A stretch of 36,568 nucleotides of DNA, taken from Neptunomonas qingdaonensis. Lineage in GTDB: Bacteria; Pseudomonadota; Gammaproteobacteria; Pseudomonadales; Balneatricaceae. Each line of letters starts with the position of its first letter. Positions within the stretch are counted from its first letter, which is position 1. The notes under the pieces are model-generated. The model searched no databases. It saw only the letters and a list, made by a program, of their open reading frames with translations, and was not told the DNA's origin. A program made the position numbers and the translations under genes. Positions 7,539 through 15,716 of this stretch are shown piece by piece. Location: positions 1 to 36,568 of the forward strand of contig NZ_FOOU01000023.1 in the NCBI RefSeq assembly GCF_900113275.1, given 5' to 3'.

Positions 7539-8234
7539 TTAAGCAATTTGTGCCGAGAAACGATAGCCTGTTCCCCGCACTGTCTGTACAAGGTAATCAT
7601 GCTGCTTACCCAGTGCTTTACGTAAGCGGCGAATATGCACATCCACGGTACGTTCCTCAACGTATACATTGCCTCCCCACACCATATCAAGCAACTGACC
7701 CCTGGAGTAAGCTCGATCTTGATGCGTCATGAAAAACTGTAGCAGGCGAAATTCAGTTGGGCCAAGATCGATGGGTTTATCATTTGAGGTTACACGGTGG
7801 GAGACCGGGTCCAGCATCAGGCCATCAACGGCAACAGGATCTTCAACACCTTTCGGTGTTGCTCGGCGTAATACCGCTTTGAGGCGGGCGACTAACTCGC
7901 GCGGAGAAAAAGGCTTAGTGATGTAATCATCTACACCGGCTTCTAAGCCTTTCACTTTATTTTCTTCTTCGCCTTTAGCTGTCAGCATAATGATGGGTAT
8001 AGCGGCGGTCGTCTCATCTTTTCGCAGACGCCTGGCTAATTCGATACCACTCATATTTGGCATCATCCAATCTAATAAAATCATATCAGGCTGCCGGTCC
8101 ACAATCATCGCATGCGCGGTTTGTGCATTATCAGCTTCACTGCATTGATAGCCAGCCATTTCCAGCGCGACGGCAATCATTTCCCTAATCGGCGCTTCGT
8201 CATCAACAATCAGAACTTGTTTACTGGTAGACAT
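7539..8234 (-). CDS. phoB: Phosphate regulon response regulator PhoB
   Basis: This 231-residue OmpR-family regulator binds Pho boxes when phosphorylated. The receiver domain has D11 and D12 in the acidic pocket, phosphoacceptor D55 in MILLDWMMPN, T85 and K107 (DYITKPF). A winged-helix DNA-binding domain fills about 135-230, with typical LGPTEFRLLQFFMTH and TVDVHIRRLRKAL stretches. A candidate Pho box lies upstream, which fits autoregulation. The order ubiC-ubiA-phoB-phoR matches the Pseudomonas arrangement. Confidence 0.97.
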   Translation of the reverse strand: MSTSKQVLIVDDEAPIREMIAVALEMAGYQCSEADNAQTAHAMIVDRQPDMILLDWMMPNMSGIELARRLRKDETTAAIPIIMLTAKGEEENKVKGLEAGVDDYITKPFSPRELVARLKAVLRRATPKGVEDPVAVDGLMLDPVSHRVTSNDKPIDLGPTEFRLLQFFMTHQDRAYSRGQLLDMVWGGNVYVEERTVDVHIRRLRKALGKQHDYLVQTVRGTGYRFSAQIA

Positions 8235-8269
8235 GTTAACCGTCCCTACGCATAAAATATGTCGGGAGT

Positions 8270-8303
8270 ATTACACAGCTTTTATATGACATAATTGTTA
8301 CAC
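8270..8303 (-). promoter_or_regulatory. Candidate Pho box and -10 element of phoB
   Basis: On the minus strand GTGTAACAATTATGTCAT (8303-8286) fits the consensus of two 7-bp half sites separated by 4 bp, with 13 of 18 positions matching CTGTCATAWAWCTGTMAY. Ten bases further lies TGTAAT (8275-8270), a plausible -10. The box lies about 50 bp before the phoB start codon, inside the 76-bp gap after ubiA. Confidence 0.65.
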
Positions 8304-8310
8304 GCTATGT

Positions 8311-9240
8311 TCAGATTGCCATATAGTGCGCAAAAATGCCTGCAAATACGGCCAGGCCTGCATAATGGTTGTTCAAAAAGGCTTTAAAACAGCGGTCACG
8401 ATCCCTGTCTTTGATCAACACTTGTTGATAGCAAAAGAGCGCGGCCGCTACGGCCAGACCGATAAAGTAGGGGCTGCTCATGTGTAGCTGTATTCCCACC
8501 AAGAACAAGATAAGCAGCGTTATGAACTGTAAAATTCCGATAATAACTTTATCCAGATCACCAAAAAGAATCGCTGTGGATTTGACGCCGATTTTAATGT
8601 CATCATCACGGTCAACCATGGCGTACATGGTATCGTAAGCGACGGTCCAGAGAATTTTTGCGATATAAATAAGCCAGGCGATAGTCGGAATAGATTCATT
8701 CACGGCTGTAAATGCCATCGGGATAGCCCAGCCAAAGGCGGCACCGAGTACCACCTGCGGTAAATGCGTATGACGCTTCATAAAAGGATAGAGGGAAGCC
8801 AGAAACAGTCCACCCAATGACATGATAATTGTCATGTTATTGGTGAATAGCACTAAGGTAAAGGCAAGCATCATAAGGACTGCAAACAAAGTAAGTGCTT
8901 CCTTACTACTGATGCGTCCGGTCGCCAGAGGTCTTTGAGACGTGCGCTTAACATGTGCGTCTATTTTGCGGTCGGCAAAGTCATTAATTACGCAACCAGC
9001 CGAGCGGGTCAGGAATACACCCAAGATAAAGATAGCTAATAGTTTCAGATCTGGAATGCCGTCAGAGGCAATCCAGAGTGCCCACAGTGTCGGCCAGAGT
9101 AACAGGTAACTGCCAATGGGTCGGTTAAAGCGTGTCAGCTCTATGTAAATGGCACAGCGCTCACGCAGGGATAAAGAACCTTTTGGCAGGGCATTTCTGG
9201 TTGGGTTAGCTGGAGTGCTGTCTGGCATTTTATGCATCAC
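8311..9240 (-). CDS. ubiA: 4-hydroxybenzoate octaprenyltransferase UbiA
   Basis: This integral membrane enzyme attaches the polyprenyl tail to 4-hydroxybenzoate, the second step of ubiquinone synthesis. The 309-residue protein has about nine hydrophobic segments and both aspartate-rich prenyl-diphosphate sites: NDFADRKID (86-94) and DRDDD (210-214). RPLATGRIS and LYPFMKR also match the family. It follows ubiC by 8 bp. The first methionines (M1, M2, M5) are all possible starts; the true start within these few residues is uncertain. Confidence 0.95.
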   Translation of the reverse strand: MMHKMPDSTPANPTRNALPKGSLSLRERCAIYIELTRFNRPIGSYLLLWPTLWALWIASDGIPDLKLLAIFILGVFLTRSAGCVINDFADRKIDAHVKRTSQRPLATGRISSKEALTLFAVLMMLAFTLVLFTNNMTIIMSLGGLFLASLYPFMKRHTHLPQVVLGAAFGWAIPMAFTAVNESIPTIAWLIYIAKILWTVAYDTMYAMVDRDDDIKIGVKSTAILFGDLDKVIIGILQFITLLILFLVGIQLHMSSPYFIGLAVAAALFCYQQVLIKDRDRDRCFKAFLNNHYAGLAVFAGIFAHYMAI

Positions 9241-9248
9241 TTAATAGA

Positions 9249-9794
9249 TTATGGACGATAGTTTACCTGTTCCAGTGCTGGTAGAAAAACCTCGCAAACC
9301 AGCAAGGGCTTACCGGACAGGAAAAAGGTTGATCGACGTGCCCAGACTTTCTGTTGATTCGACAGTTTTAAGCGGCTTATCTGTAATGGGCCGCGCCGCA
9401 TGGTGGCATCAGTGAAGAGAATAGTGCCCAACGAGCGGTTGCCGACATGGCTTAGTTGGCGCTCGCGCCCGGTCATAGTTGATGCTGGAATAATAGAGCG
9501 TGCAAATACCCAGACTTGATCATTGCCCAGAAGCTGAACTTCACGGATCAAGGCCAGTTGGCGCATCGGAATACCCAGTTCCAGAGCTTCAGAACGTGTC
9601 GGGCGTGCCCAGCCTTGACGTACCACTTCAACCCGAAAGTGACCCTGGCTGGCAGTGAGCAGGTGTTGCGTCAGTGATGCACGGTCAGTTAACCAGCGCT
9701 GCCAGCATTGTGGCGCATGTAAGCGAGTCACACGACGCAAGCCGGTCCAGCGAACGTCAAAGTTCATGGATGTTAGGGCGGAGGGGATAGGCAC
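9249..9794 (-). CDS. ubiC: Chorismate lyase UbiC
   Basis: This enzyme converts chorismate to 4-hydroxybenzoate and pyruvate, the first committed step of ubiquinone synthesis, and supplies the substrate for UbiA encoded next to it. The 181-residue length fits. R84 in LIREVQLLG and E168 in LLVCEVFLP correspond to the active-site Arg and Glu known in the E. coli enzyme. WARRSTFFLSGKPLLVCEVF near the C-terminus is the recognisable family block. The gene is divergent from the DUF1415 gene, with a 99-bp spacer. Confidence 0.93.
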   Translation of the reverse strand: MPIPSALTSMNFDVRWTGLRRVTRLHAPQCWQRWLTDRASLTQHLLTASQGHFRVEVVRQGWARPTRSEALELGIPMRQLALIREVQLLGNDQVWVFARSIIPASTMTGRERQLSHVGNRSLGTILFTDATMRRGPLQISRLKLSNQQKVWARRSTFFLSGKPLLVCEVFLPALEQVNYRP

Positions 9795-9893
9795 AGTAAA
9801 TTCCTTAGTAAACTGTGCCGTATTCTACCCTGAACTGAGCGGAAACAGTATATCAGGCTGGTTCCTTAGGACGCTTTGGATTAGGATGCCGCT

Positions 9894-10475
9894 ATGAAAA
9901 AGAACAGTGAAAAAACCTATAGTGAAGCAGAGGTCATCTCTTTTAGCCGTCAATGGGTAGAGACGATCGTTGTCGGACTGAACCTATGTCCTTTTGCCTC
10001 GCCGGTAGTACGTAAGAATACTTTGCGTTATGCCGTCAGTGAGTCTGAGAATGTTGAAGCGTTAGAGAAAGCATTCTTGAATGAGCTAAACCTGATTCAG
10101 GAAGCTGATGAGAAAGAGATCGCCACTACGTTGCTGATTATGCCGCGAGCGGTTGCCGATCTTTATGATTATCTGGATCTGCTGGCGCATTTTGAAAGAC
10201 TGTTAGCTAAAACGGGATTGTCTGGCATATTCCAGCTGGCAAGCTTTCATCCGGCCTATCTATTTGCCGGTGTTGATGCGGATGATTTAAGCCATTGGAC
10301 AAACCGTTCTCCGTTTCCGATGGTACATATTATCCGTGAGGGACAGATGAGTCGTGTCCTGATGCACTATGAAAACCCCGAAGAGATTCCGGAGCGCAAT
10401 ATTAAACTGCTTCGTGAGTTAGGGCGGGAAGGCTTAGTAGCGCGTTTCCCACCGTTTGCTGAGTTTATTGATTAA
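9894..10475 (+). CDS. DUF1415 family protein
   Basis: This soluble protein of 193 residues has the features I associate with DUF1415: WVETIVVGLNLCPFA near the N-terminus, TTLLIMPRAVADLYDYLDLL, LASFHPAYLFAGVDADD, NRSPFPMVHIIREGQ and RNIKLLRELGREG near the C-terminus. The function of the family is unknown to me. A conserved cysteine in NLCPFA (C32) and the FHP and RSPFP motifs could form an active site, but this is inference. Its TAA stop overlaps the TAA stop of the convergent diguanylate cyclase within the shared bases TTAA. Confidence 0.85.
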   Translation: MKKNSEKTYSEAEVISFSRQWVETIVVGLNLCPFASPVVRKNTLRYAVSESENVEALEKAFLNELNLIQEADEKEIATTLLIMPRAVADLYDYLDLLAHFERLLAKTGLSGIFQLASFHPAYLFAGVDADDLSHWTNRSPFPMVHIIREGQMSRVLMHYENPEEIPERNIKLLRELGREGLVARFPPFAEFID

Positions 10476-12004
10476 GCGGCTACCACACAGTTACGTTGTG
10501 TACTTTTTGCTTTGTAGAGTGCCCGATCAGCAGACTCAACCAATTCATTCGGGCTGTTGCAGCTCGACGGAATCAGTGTTGCTACTCCCTGACTTGCGGT
10601 AACCACTAAGCCCGTTGATGAACGGTCATGCGTAATACCGAGCAACATAATCTGCTGACGGATTGTTTGTGCTACCCGTTCGGCCCCTTTTTGATCGGTT
10701 TCCGGTAATAGAATGACAAACTCTTCACCCCCATAACGACAGACTGCATCATGGGAACGATTAACGGTAGTCTGCATGGCACCCGCAATGCGTCTCAGGC
10801 AGCTATCACCTGCTAAATGCCCGTAACGGTCATTAAATGCTTTGAAATGATCAACATCTAACATGATTAACGACAGTGGCTGTCGGGTACGTGCGCTGCG
10901 TCGCCACTCCATCTCCAGAGTTTTTTCAAATTCTCGGCGGTTATTGACACCGGTTAATCCGTCGATACGCGCCGAACGCTCAAGAAAATCACGCGAACGC
11001 TTCAGTTCCAGCATCATACTGATACGCGCACGAGTGATCCCGGCGGCCCGATCTTTAATAAGATAGTCGGAGGCACCGTGTGCATAAGCCTGAAGTTCTT
11101 GTTGATCATCATTTTCCGCACCGATCAGTGCGATTGGAATAAAGGTGTTTTTCATGTTCTGAATCAGGCGCTGGCAATATAACAGGTTGTTCAGCCAATC
11201 ATCGGTGGCATGTATTAGCACCAGATCAGGCGTTTGTTCGGCGGATTCCAGCTGTTGCTTAAGATCGTTCAGGGTGGCGGGCAATAAAATATTATAATCG
11301 CCGCGCAGCGCGTCGATGAGTTGCCAGACAGGCGCTAACCCTTCGCTGGCAAAAACCGCAATGGTATGATGCTCCGAGTACTTACACATTTTACGAGAGT
11401 CATATTCGACTTTGTTATCTTCACCTGCGAAAAAGGCTTCTATTTCGCTGACAGAGGCTAATCCGATTAATTTGCGCTGATCGGGTGAAAAGATAATCGG
11501 CACCCGGGAGCCCGTTTTACTGTTTTCCCAGCGATCCTGCCACTCTTCCAGTATCTCTTCAGCATCCATATCGATAGACAGTTCAGTGGGTAGTCCGGCC
11601 GCCTCCAGGCAGTCAAAAATAACGGTCGGGCTGGCAATATCCATTCCCTCGACCCACATGGCTTTGTAAAACAGGTCGCGGAAAATGAGTGCTTTCTCAT
11701 CGTCAATCTGTGCTGCTGCAATCACACACAGGATAGCAAAGCGGCTATCCGGACGCTCGGGCGGCAGGGCAATTGATATTTCACCGGCACTACTACGAAC
11801 CGAGAAAACATCACTGGCCAGTTCAGCCAACATATCGGGTGTGTTGCCATAGAGGCCAATATCCTGAGCATGTTCTACCAGCCGGTAATCAACTTTGCTA
11901 AGCAGGTTAAGTGCTTTTAATCTTTCATGCAGAGCATAGCTGTACGGGCAGTTCAGATCCCCATAAACAACATAGCGGCGCGTATCTGTCTTCGGCATTG
12001 TCAT
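10472..12004 (-). CDS. Diguanylate cyclase with N-terminal DsbA-like domain and degenerate receiver domain
   Basis: The 510-residue protein has three parts. Residues 10-195 resemble a DsbA/HCCA-isomerase thioredoxin fold: YGDLNCPYSYALHERL with C19-P-Y-S22 at the active-site position, a helical insert, and a cis-proline-like RVPIIF at 167-172. Residues 212-335 look like a receiver domain (DLVLIHATD, ALIGAEND, GASDYLIKD), but the phosphoacceptor Asp is replaced by H265 while K317 remains. Residues 340-510 are a GGDEF domain with DVDHFKAFNDRYGHLAGD, the active motif GGEEF (425-429) and an inhibitory-site RSHD (416-419) at the standard 5-residue distance. It should make cyclic di-GMP. There is no signal peptide, so it is cytoplasmic. 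Confidence 0.9.
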   Translation of the reverse strand: MTMPKTDTRRYVVYGDLNCPYSYALHERLKALNLLSKVDYRLVEHAQDIGLYGNTPDMLAELASDVFSVRSSAGEISIALPPERPDSRFAILCVIAAAQIDDEKALIFRDLFYKAMWVEGMDIASPTVIFDCLEAAGLPTELSIDMDAEEILEEWQDRWENSKTGSRVPIIFSPDQRKLIGLASVSEIEAFFAGEDNKVEYDSRKMCKYSEHHTIAVFASEGLAPVWQLIDALRGDYNILLPATLNDLKQQLESAEQTPDLVLIHATDDWLNNLLYCQRLIQNMKNTFIPIALIGAENDDQQELQAYAHGASDYLIKDRAAGITRARISMMLELKRSRDFLERSARIDGLTGVNNRREFEKTLEMEWRRSARTRQPLSLIMLDVDHFKAFNDRYGHLAGDSCLRRIAGAMQTTVNRSHDAVCRYGGEEFVILLPETDQKGAERVAQTIRQQIMLLGITHDRSSTGLVVTASQGVATLIPSSCNSPNELVESADRALYKAKSTQRNCVVAA

Positions 12005-12099
12005 CGTACCATGTGTCTTATTGGTAATAGAGATAACGGCTGAAGTCGGTAAAACTTTTGTAATATAGATGTGAGTCTGTGAAACCGAAAGCAGAAACT

Positions 12100-12128
12100 A
12101 AAAAGCAGCCCACTTCAATGGCTGCTTT
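12100..12128 (-). terminator. Intrinsic terminator of the pst-phoU operon
   Basis: On the minus strand the stem AAAGCAGCC/GGCTGCTTT (12128-12120 with 12110-12102) and a 9-nt loop end in a short T run. It lies 30 bp after the phoU stop and ahead of the diguanylate cyclase gene, separating the two. Confidence 0.75.
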
Positions 12129-12158
12129 GTTAACGTCAAACAGAACGGCTGGGTGCGA

Positions 12159-12902
12159 TTACTCCGGGCTGTCTTCCAGATCGTTTAGTCCGGCCGTTTG
12201 CTTTATCTTAGAGAGTGGCTGGTGACGAACATCAGTACCACTGACCAGATAGATCAGGTGCTCTGCCATATTGCGGGAGTGGTCACCAATACGTTCAAGG
12301 CTACGTAATACCCAAATGACATTCAGGCAGCTCGAGATAGCGCGTGAGTCTTCCATCATATAGGTCATCAGAGAGCGCATGGCTGTCCGATATTCCTGAT
12401 CAACCGCTTTATCTTGTTTAGCAACATGATAGGCCAGTTCTGTATCATTTCGGGCAAAAGCGGTCAGTACATCTTTTACCATTGAGCTGACCAAGCTACC
12501 GATATGACGGACTTCCTGATAACCGCGTTGTGACTCGCCATCTTCAACCAGCTCAATCGCCTGACGGCAAATACGGCTGGCTTCATCGCCCATACGCTCT
12601 AAATCATTTACCGATTTTGAGATGGCGACGACTAAACGTAGGTCGCTGGCGGCGGGCTGGCGACGCGCGATAATGGTGGTGCAGCGCTCATCAATCATCA
12701 GCTCCATGTCATTGGTCTGTGTATCGACACGGCGTGATTGCTCAGCAAGTTCGGCATCACCGGTTAATAGTGCCTGGATCGCATCATGAACCTGGCGTTC
12801 AACAATGCCACCCATGGTGAGAAGTTCGGTACGAATCTGTTCGAGTTCATCATTGAACTGCTGCGAAATATGCGTCGAAAATGTATCTTTGCTGAGTTCC
12901 AC
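12159..12902 (-). CDS. phoU: Phosphate signalling protein PhoU
   Basis: This 247-residue, all-helical cytoplasmic protein is built from two PhoU repeats with the metal-binding E-DR-D patterns typical of the family (VDTQTNDMELMIDERC; SVNDLERMGDEASRI; SLERIGDHSRNMAEH). PhoU links the Pst transporter to PhoR and shuts off the Pho regulon when phosphate is plentiful. It is the last gene of the operon, 83 bp after pstB, and is followed by an intrinsic terminator. Confidence 0.96.
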   Translation of the reverse strand: MELSKDTFSTHISQQFNDELEQIRTELLTMGGIVERQVHDAIQALLTGDAELAEQSRRVDTQTNDMELMIDERCTTIIARRQPAASDLRLVVAISKSVNDLERMGDEASRICRQAIELVEDGESQRGYQEVRHIGSLVSSMVKDVLTAFARNDTELAYHVAKQDKAVDQEYRTAMRSLMTYMMEDSRAISSCLNVIWVLRSLERIGDHSRNMAEHLIYLVSGTDVRHQPLSKIKQTAGLNDLEDSPE

Positions 12903-12985
12903 GGTAACGGTACTCCGTTCTGATTAATGGGTCACATACTGAGACAATATAAAGGAGCTGGTTTCATTTAGGGTTAAATTAATAC

Positions 12986-13819
12986 TCAACCGTAGCGTCC
13001 GGTAATATAATCTTCGGTTTGTTTCTTTTCCGGGTTTGTGAAAAGTGTATCGGTGACACCAAATTCAATCAGATCACCCATATACATGAACGCAGTGTAG
13101 TCAGAAACACGGGCGGCCTGCTGCATATTATGTGTGACGATGACAATAGTGAAATCGTTCTTTAATTCATGGATCAATTCTTCAATTTTAAGTGTAGAAA
13201 TCGGATCCAATGCCGAGGCGGGTTCGTCGAGTAATAATACTTCCGGCTTTACCGCAATCGTACGGGCAATGACCAGACGCTGTTGCTGTCCACCGGACAT
13301 GCCTAATGCACTTTCATGCAGACGATCCTTTACTTCATCCCATAAAGCGGCTGACTTTAGCGCCCATTCAACGGTTTCATCAATATCACGTTTCTTTTTA
13401 ATACCCTGAATTCGCAGGCCATAGGCAACGTTTTCGTAAATTGACTTGGGAAAGGGGTTTGGTTTTTGAAACACCATGCCGACGCGGCGGCGCAGGTCTG
13501 CGACATCCACGCTACGGTCAAAGATATTGCTGCCATCCAGCAGGATTTCACCGCTGATGTTGCAACCATCGACCAGATCATTCATGCGATTGAAACAACG
13601 CAATAGCGTAGATTTACCGCAACCGGATGGGCCGATAAATGCCGTAACGCGTTTTTTCGGGATATCCATATTGATGCCATGCAGCGCTTCTTTCTCGCCG
13701 TATGATAAACGTAAATCCTTCACTTGAAGCGTCGTTGTTTCGCGGCTCAGGTTCAGGTCCCGGGCTTCTCGCTGCAACGATGAGATATTGATACCGTGTG
13801 TTTTAGCGTTAGATGTCAT
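12986..13819 (-). CDS. pstB: Phosphate ABC transporter ATP-binding protein PstB
   Basis: This is the cytoplasmic ATPase of the Pst importer, 277 residues long. Walker A is GPSGCGKST (63-71), the Q loop is at Q118 ([13 protein letters not shown], a PstB hallmark), the ABC signature is MSGGQQQR (174-181), Walker B is VLLLDEP (194-200) and the switch histidine is H230. The first 25 or so residues extend beyond the E. coli length, so a later start cannot be excluded. A 183-bp gap with a MITE-like repeat separates it from pstA; the other genes of the operon are closer together. Confidence 0.97.
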   Translation of the reverse strand: MTSNAKTHGINISSLQREARDLNLSRETTTLQVKDLRLSYGEKEALHGINMDIPKKRVTAFIGPSGCGKSTLLRCFNRMNDLVDGCNISGEILLDGSNIFDRSVDVADLRRRVGMVFQKPNPFPKSIYENVAYGLRIQGIKKKRDIDETVEWALKSAALWDEVKDRLHESALGMSGGQQQRLVIARTIAVKPEVLLLDEPASALDPISTLKIEELIHELKNDFTIVIVTHNMQQAARVSDYTAFMYMGDLIEFGVTDTLFTNPEKKQTEDYITGRYG

Positions 13820-13850
13820 GTTTATTCAAACCTTCTCAAAGTTATTCTTG

Positions 13851-13989
13851 GAGACCTTTGCACGATTGCTCCTTTGTCTTCTTGCGGTGTTAAAAACGTA
13901 CTCATTCGGTCATTTATACACATAAACTCCCTCATTCCGTGCGTTTTTGCCTTGCCAGAAAACAAAATTTCGGCTCGTGCAAAGGTCTC
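13851..13989. mobile_element. MITE-like near-palindromic element between pstA and pstB
   Basis: Perfect 15-bp terminal inverted repeats GAGACCTTTGCACGA (13851-13865) and TCGTGCAAAGGTCTC (13975-13989) bound a 139-bp element. The interior is also largely self-complementary: TTTGTCTTCT near the left matches TTTGTTTTCT on the reverse of the right half, and AAAAACGTAC matches AAAAACGCAC. It has no coding capacity. No target-site duplication is obvious in the flanks. The whole would fold into one long hairpin in the pstA-pstB transcript. Confidence 0.75.
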
Positions 13990-14002
13990 TCATTTAACAG
14001 CG

Positions 14003-15691
14003 TTACATTTCGAGCGATTTATATTTTTCGCGTAGATGGTTACGAATCTGTACGGCTGAAATATTTAATAGGGCAATGACGACTACCAGAAGCAGAGCAG
14101 TGGCATAGACCAGCGGACGAGCCGCTTCGACGTTAGGGCTTTGGAAACCCACATCATAGATATGGAAACCCAGGTGCATGAATTTCTGATCCAGATGCAG
14201 GAACGGGTAGTTAGCATCCAGCGGCAAGCTAGGTGCGAGTTTTACTACGCCCACCAGCATCAGGGGGGCCACTTCACCTGCCGCGCGGGCAATAGCCAGA
14301 ATAACGCCGGTCATCATTGCCGGGCTGGCCATCGGTAATACCACTTTCCATAATGTCTCTGCTTTGGTGGCTCCCAACGCCAATGAACCTTCACGTACGG
14401 CGCGAGGGATACGAGATAATCCTTCTTCGGTCGCTACAATAACCACCGGCACTGTGAGCAATGCTAATGTTATGGATGCCCACATCAGGCCACCGGTACC
14501 GAAGGTCGGTGACGGCAGAGCTTCAGGGAAGAACAATTGGTCTATGTTTCCTCCCAGAAAGTAAACAAAAAAACCAAGCCCAAAGACACCATATACGATT
14601 GAGGGTACACCTGCCAAATTGTTAACGGCGATGCGAATCAGGCGTGTCATGAAACCTTGTTTGGCGTATTCCCGCAGATAAACCGCAGCCACAACACCAA
14701 AGGGTGTCACCAATACGGACATCAGAATAACCATCATTACGGTACCGAAGATAGCGGGAAAGATACCGCCTTCTGTGTTGGCCTCACGTGGATCATCTGA
14801 AACAAATTCCCAGATTTTATCGGCATAGTGGGCTAATTTAGCCGCTATGCCCATATCGTTCGGGCGAAATGCACGCACTATTTTAGCAACGGCGATATCT
14901 ATCTGCTGGCCATTCGATATTTCCGCTACGATGGAGTCACGATTGATTTCCGAATAAAGATCGATCAGGCTTTGCTGTAACCCTTCGTATTCAGTATTTA
15001 GCTCGTTACGACGGGTTTCTATGCTTGTATAGGCCACCGGGTCGACAACATTTTTCAGTTCCAGAGAACGTTGCTTCAGGCGCAGACGCTCCAGTTCGTA
15101 GTTAATCGCACCGATTTCATGCTTTTCGATCTGGTAAATATCTTTTCGAATGCTCAGGGCTCGCTCAATACTGGCTTCAAAGCGGTTCCATAAAGCCATG
15201 TATTCCGGCGTTTTATCATATCCTGCATATTGGCCGATCAGCGTATCGCCTTCTTTGAGTGCGCGCAGGTAACCATAAAAATTGCCCCACTCACGTCGCT
15301 CTGTGGCGAACAGCATCGCAGGGTAGCTTCGCTCAGATAAATTACTATCAAGTACCCATGTGAAATCGATACCGCTGACATCACGATTACCAATTTTCAT
15401 CAGGTCGCGGCGCATCATTTTAGTGCCGTCAGGTACGATCACTCCCGCATCACGGAGTTGCTCTGCCGGCACTTGCTCTGATTCTACAATTTCACCGATA
15501 ACCAGGCTCTGATTGCCATTTAGCGAGTATTTTGCCTGCAGAATGTCGGCTGGCCAGAAATGCCCCAAGCCACGAACAGCAATCAGGGACAGCAGACCAA
15601 TGACCATGATGACACAGATGGTCACGGCCCCTGCATTTAACCAAACCCATGGTGAACCGGATTTTGTCCATTCTGTTAAAGAGATTCTCAT
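14003..15691 (-). CDS. pstA: Phosphate ABC transporter permease PstA, long form
   Basis: This is the second membrane subunit of the Pst importer. At 562 residues it is almost twice the length of E. coli PstA. A first membrane segment (about 18-40) is followed by a large region, probably periplasmic, with a long heptad-like coiled coil at about 165-255. The permease core with five or six helices starts near 310 and holds the EAA loop REGSLALGATKAETLWKVVLP. The stop is 13 bp from the MITE-like element. The gene begins 25 bp after pstC. Confidence 0.95.
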   Translation of the reverse strand: MRISLTEWTKSGSPWVWLNAGAVTICVIMVIGLLSLIAVRGLGHFWPADILQAKYSLNGNQSLVIGEIVESEQVPAEQLRDAGVIVPDGTKMMRRDLMKIGNRDVSGIDFTWVLDSNLSERSYPAMLFATERREWGNFYGYLRALKEGDTLIGQYAGYDKTPEYMALWNRFEASIERALSIRKDIYQIEKHEIGAINYELERLRLKQRSLELKNVVDPVAYTSIETRRNELNTEYEGLQQSLIDLYSEINRDSIVAEISNGQQIDIAVAKIVRAFRPNDMGIAAKLAHYADKIWEFVSDDPREANTEGGIFPAIFGTVMMVILMSVLVTPFGVVAAVYLREYAKQGFMTRLIRIAVNNLAGVPSIVYGVFGLGFFVYFLGGNIDQLFFPEALPSPTFGTGGLMWASITLALLTVPVVIVATEEGLSRIPRAVREGSLALGATKAETLWKVVLPMASPAMMTGVILAIARAAGEVAPLMLVGVVKLAPSLPLDANYPFLHLDQKFMHLGFHIYDVGFQSPNVEAARPLVYATALLLVVVIALLNISAVQIRNHLREKYKSLEM

Positions 15692-15716
15692 TTTTTAATC
15701 CTCAATCATCAACGGG

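Noticed and set aside
9655-9897. An 80-codon plus-strand frame opposite ubiC reaching into the DUF1415 start
   Set aside because: It is antisense to a solid ubiC and has no recognisable protein features; only the divergent promoter spacer is real.
13796-14035. A 79-codon plus-strand frame across the MITE-like element
   Set aside because: It spans the terminal repeats and parts of pstA and pstB in antisense; the element has no coding capacity.
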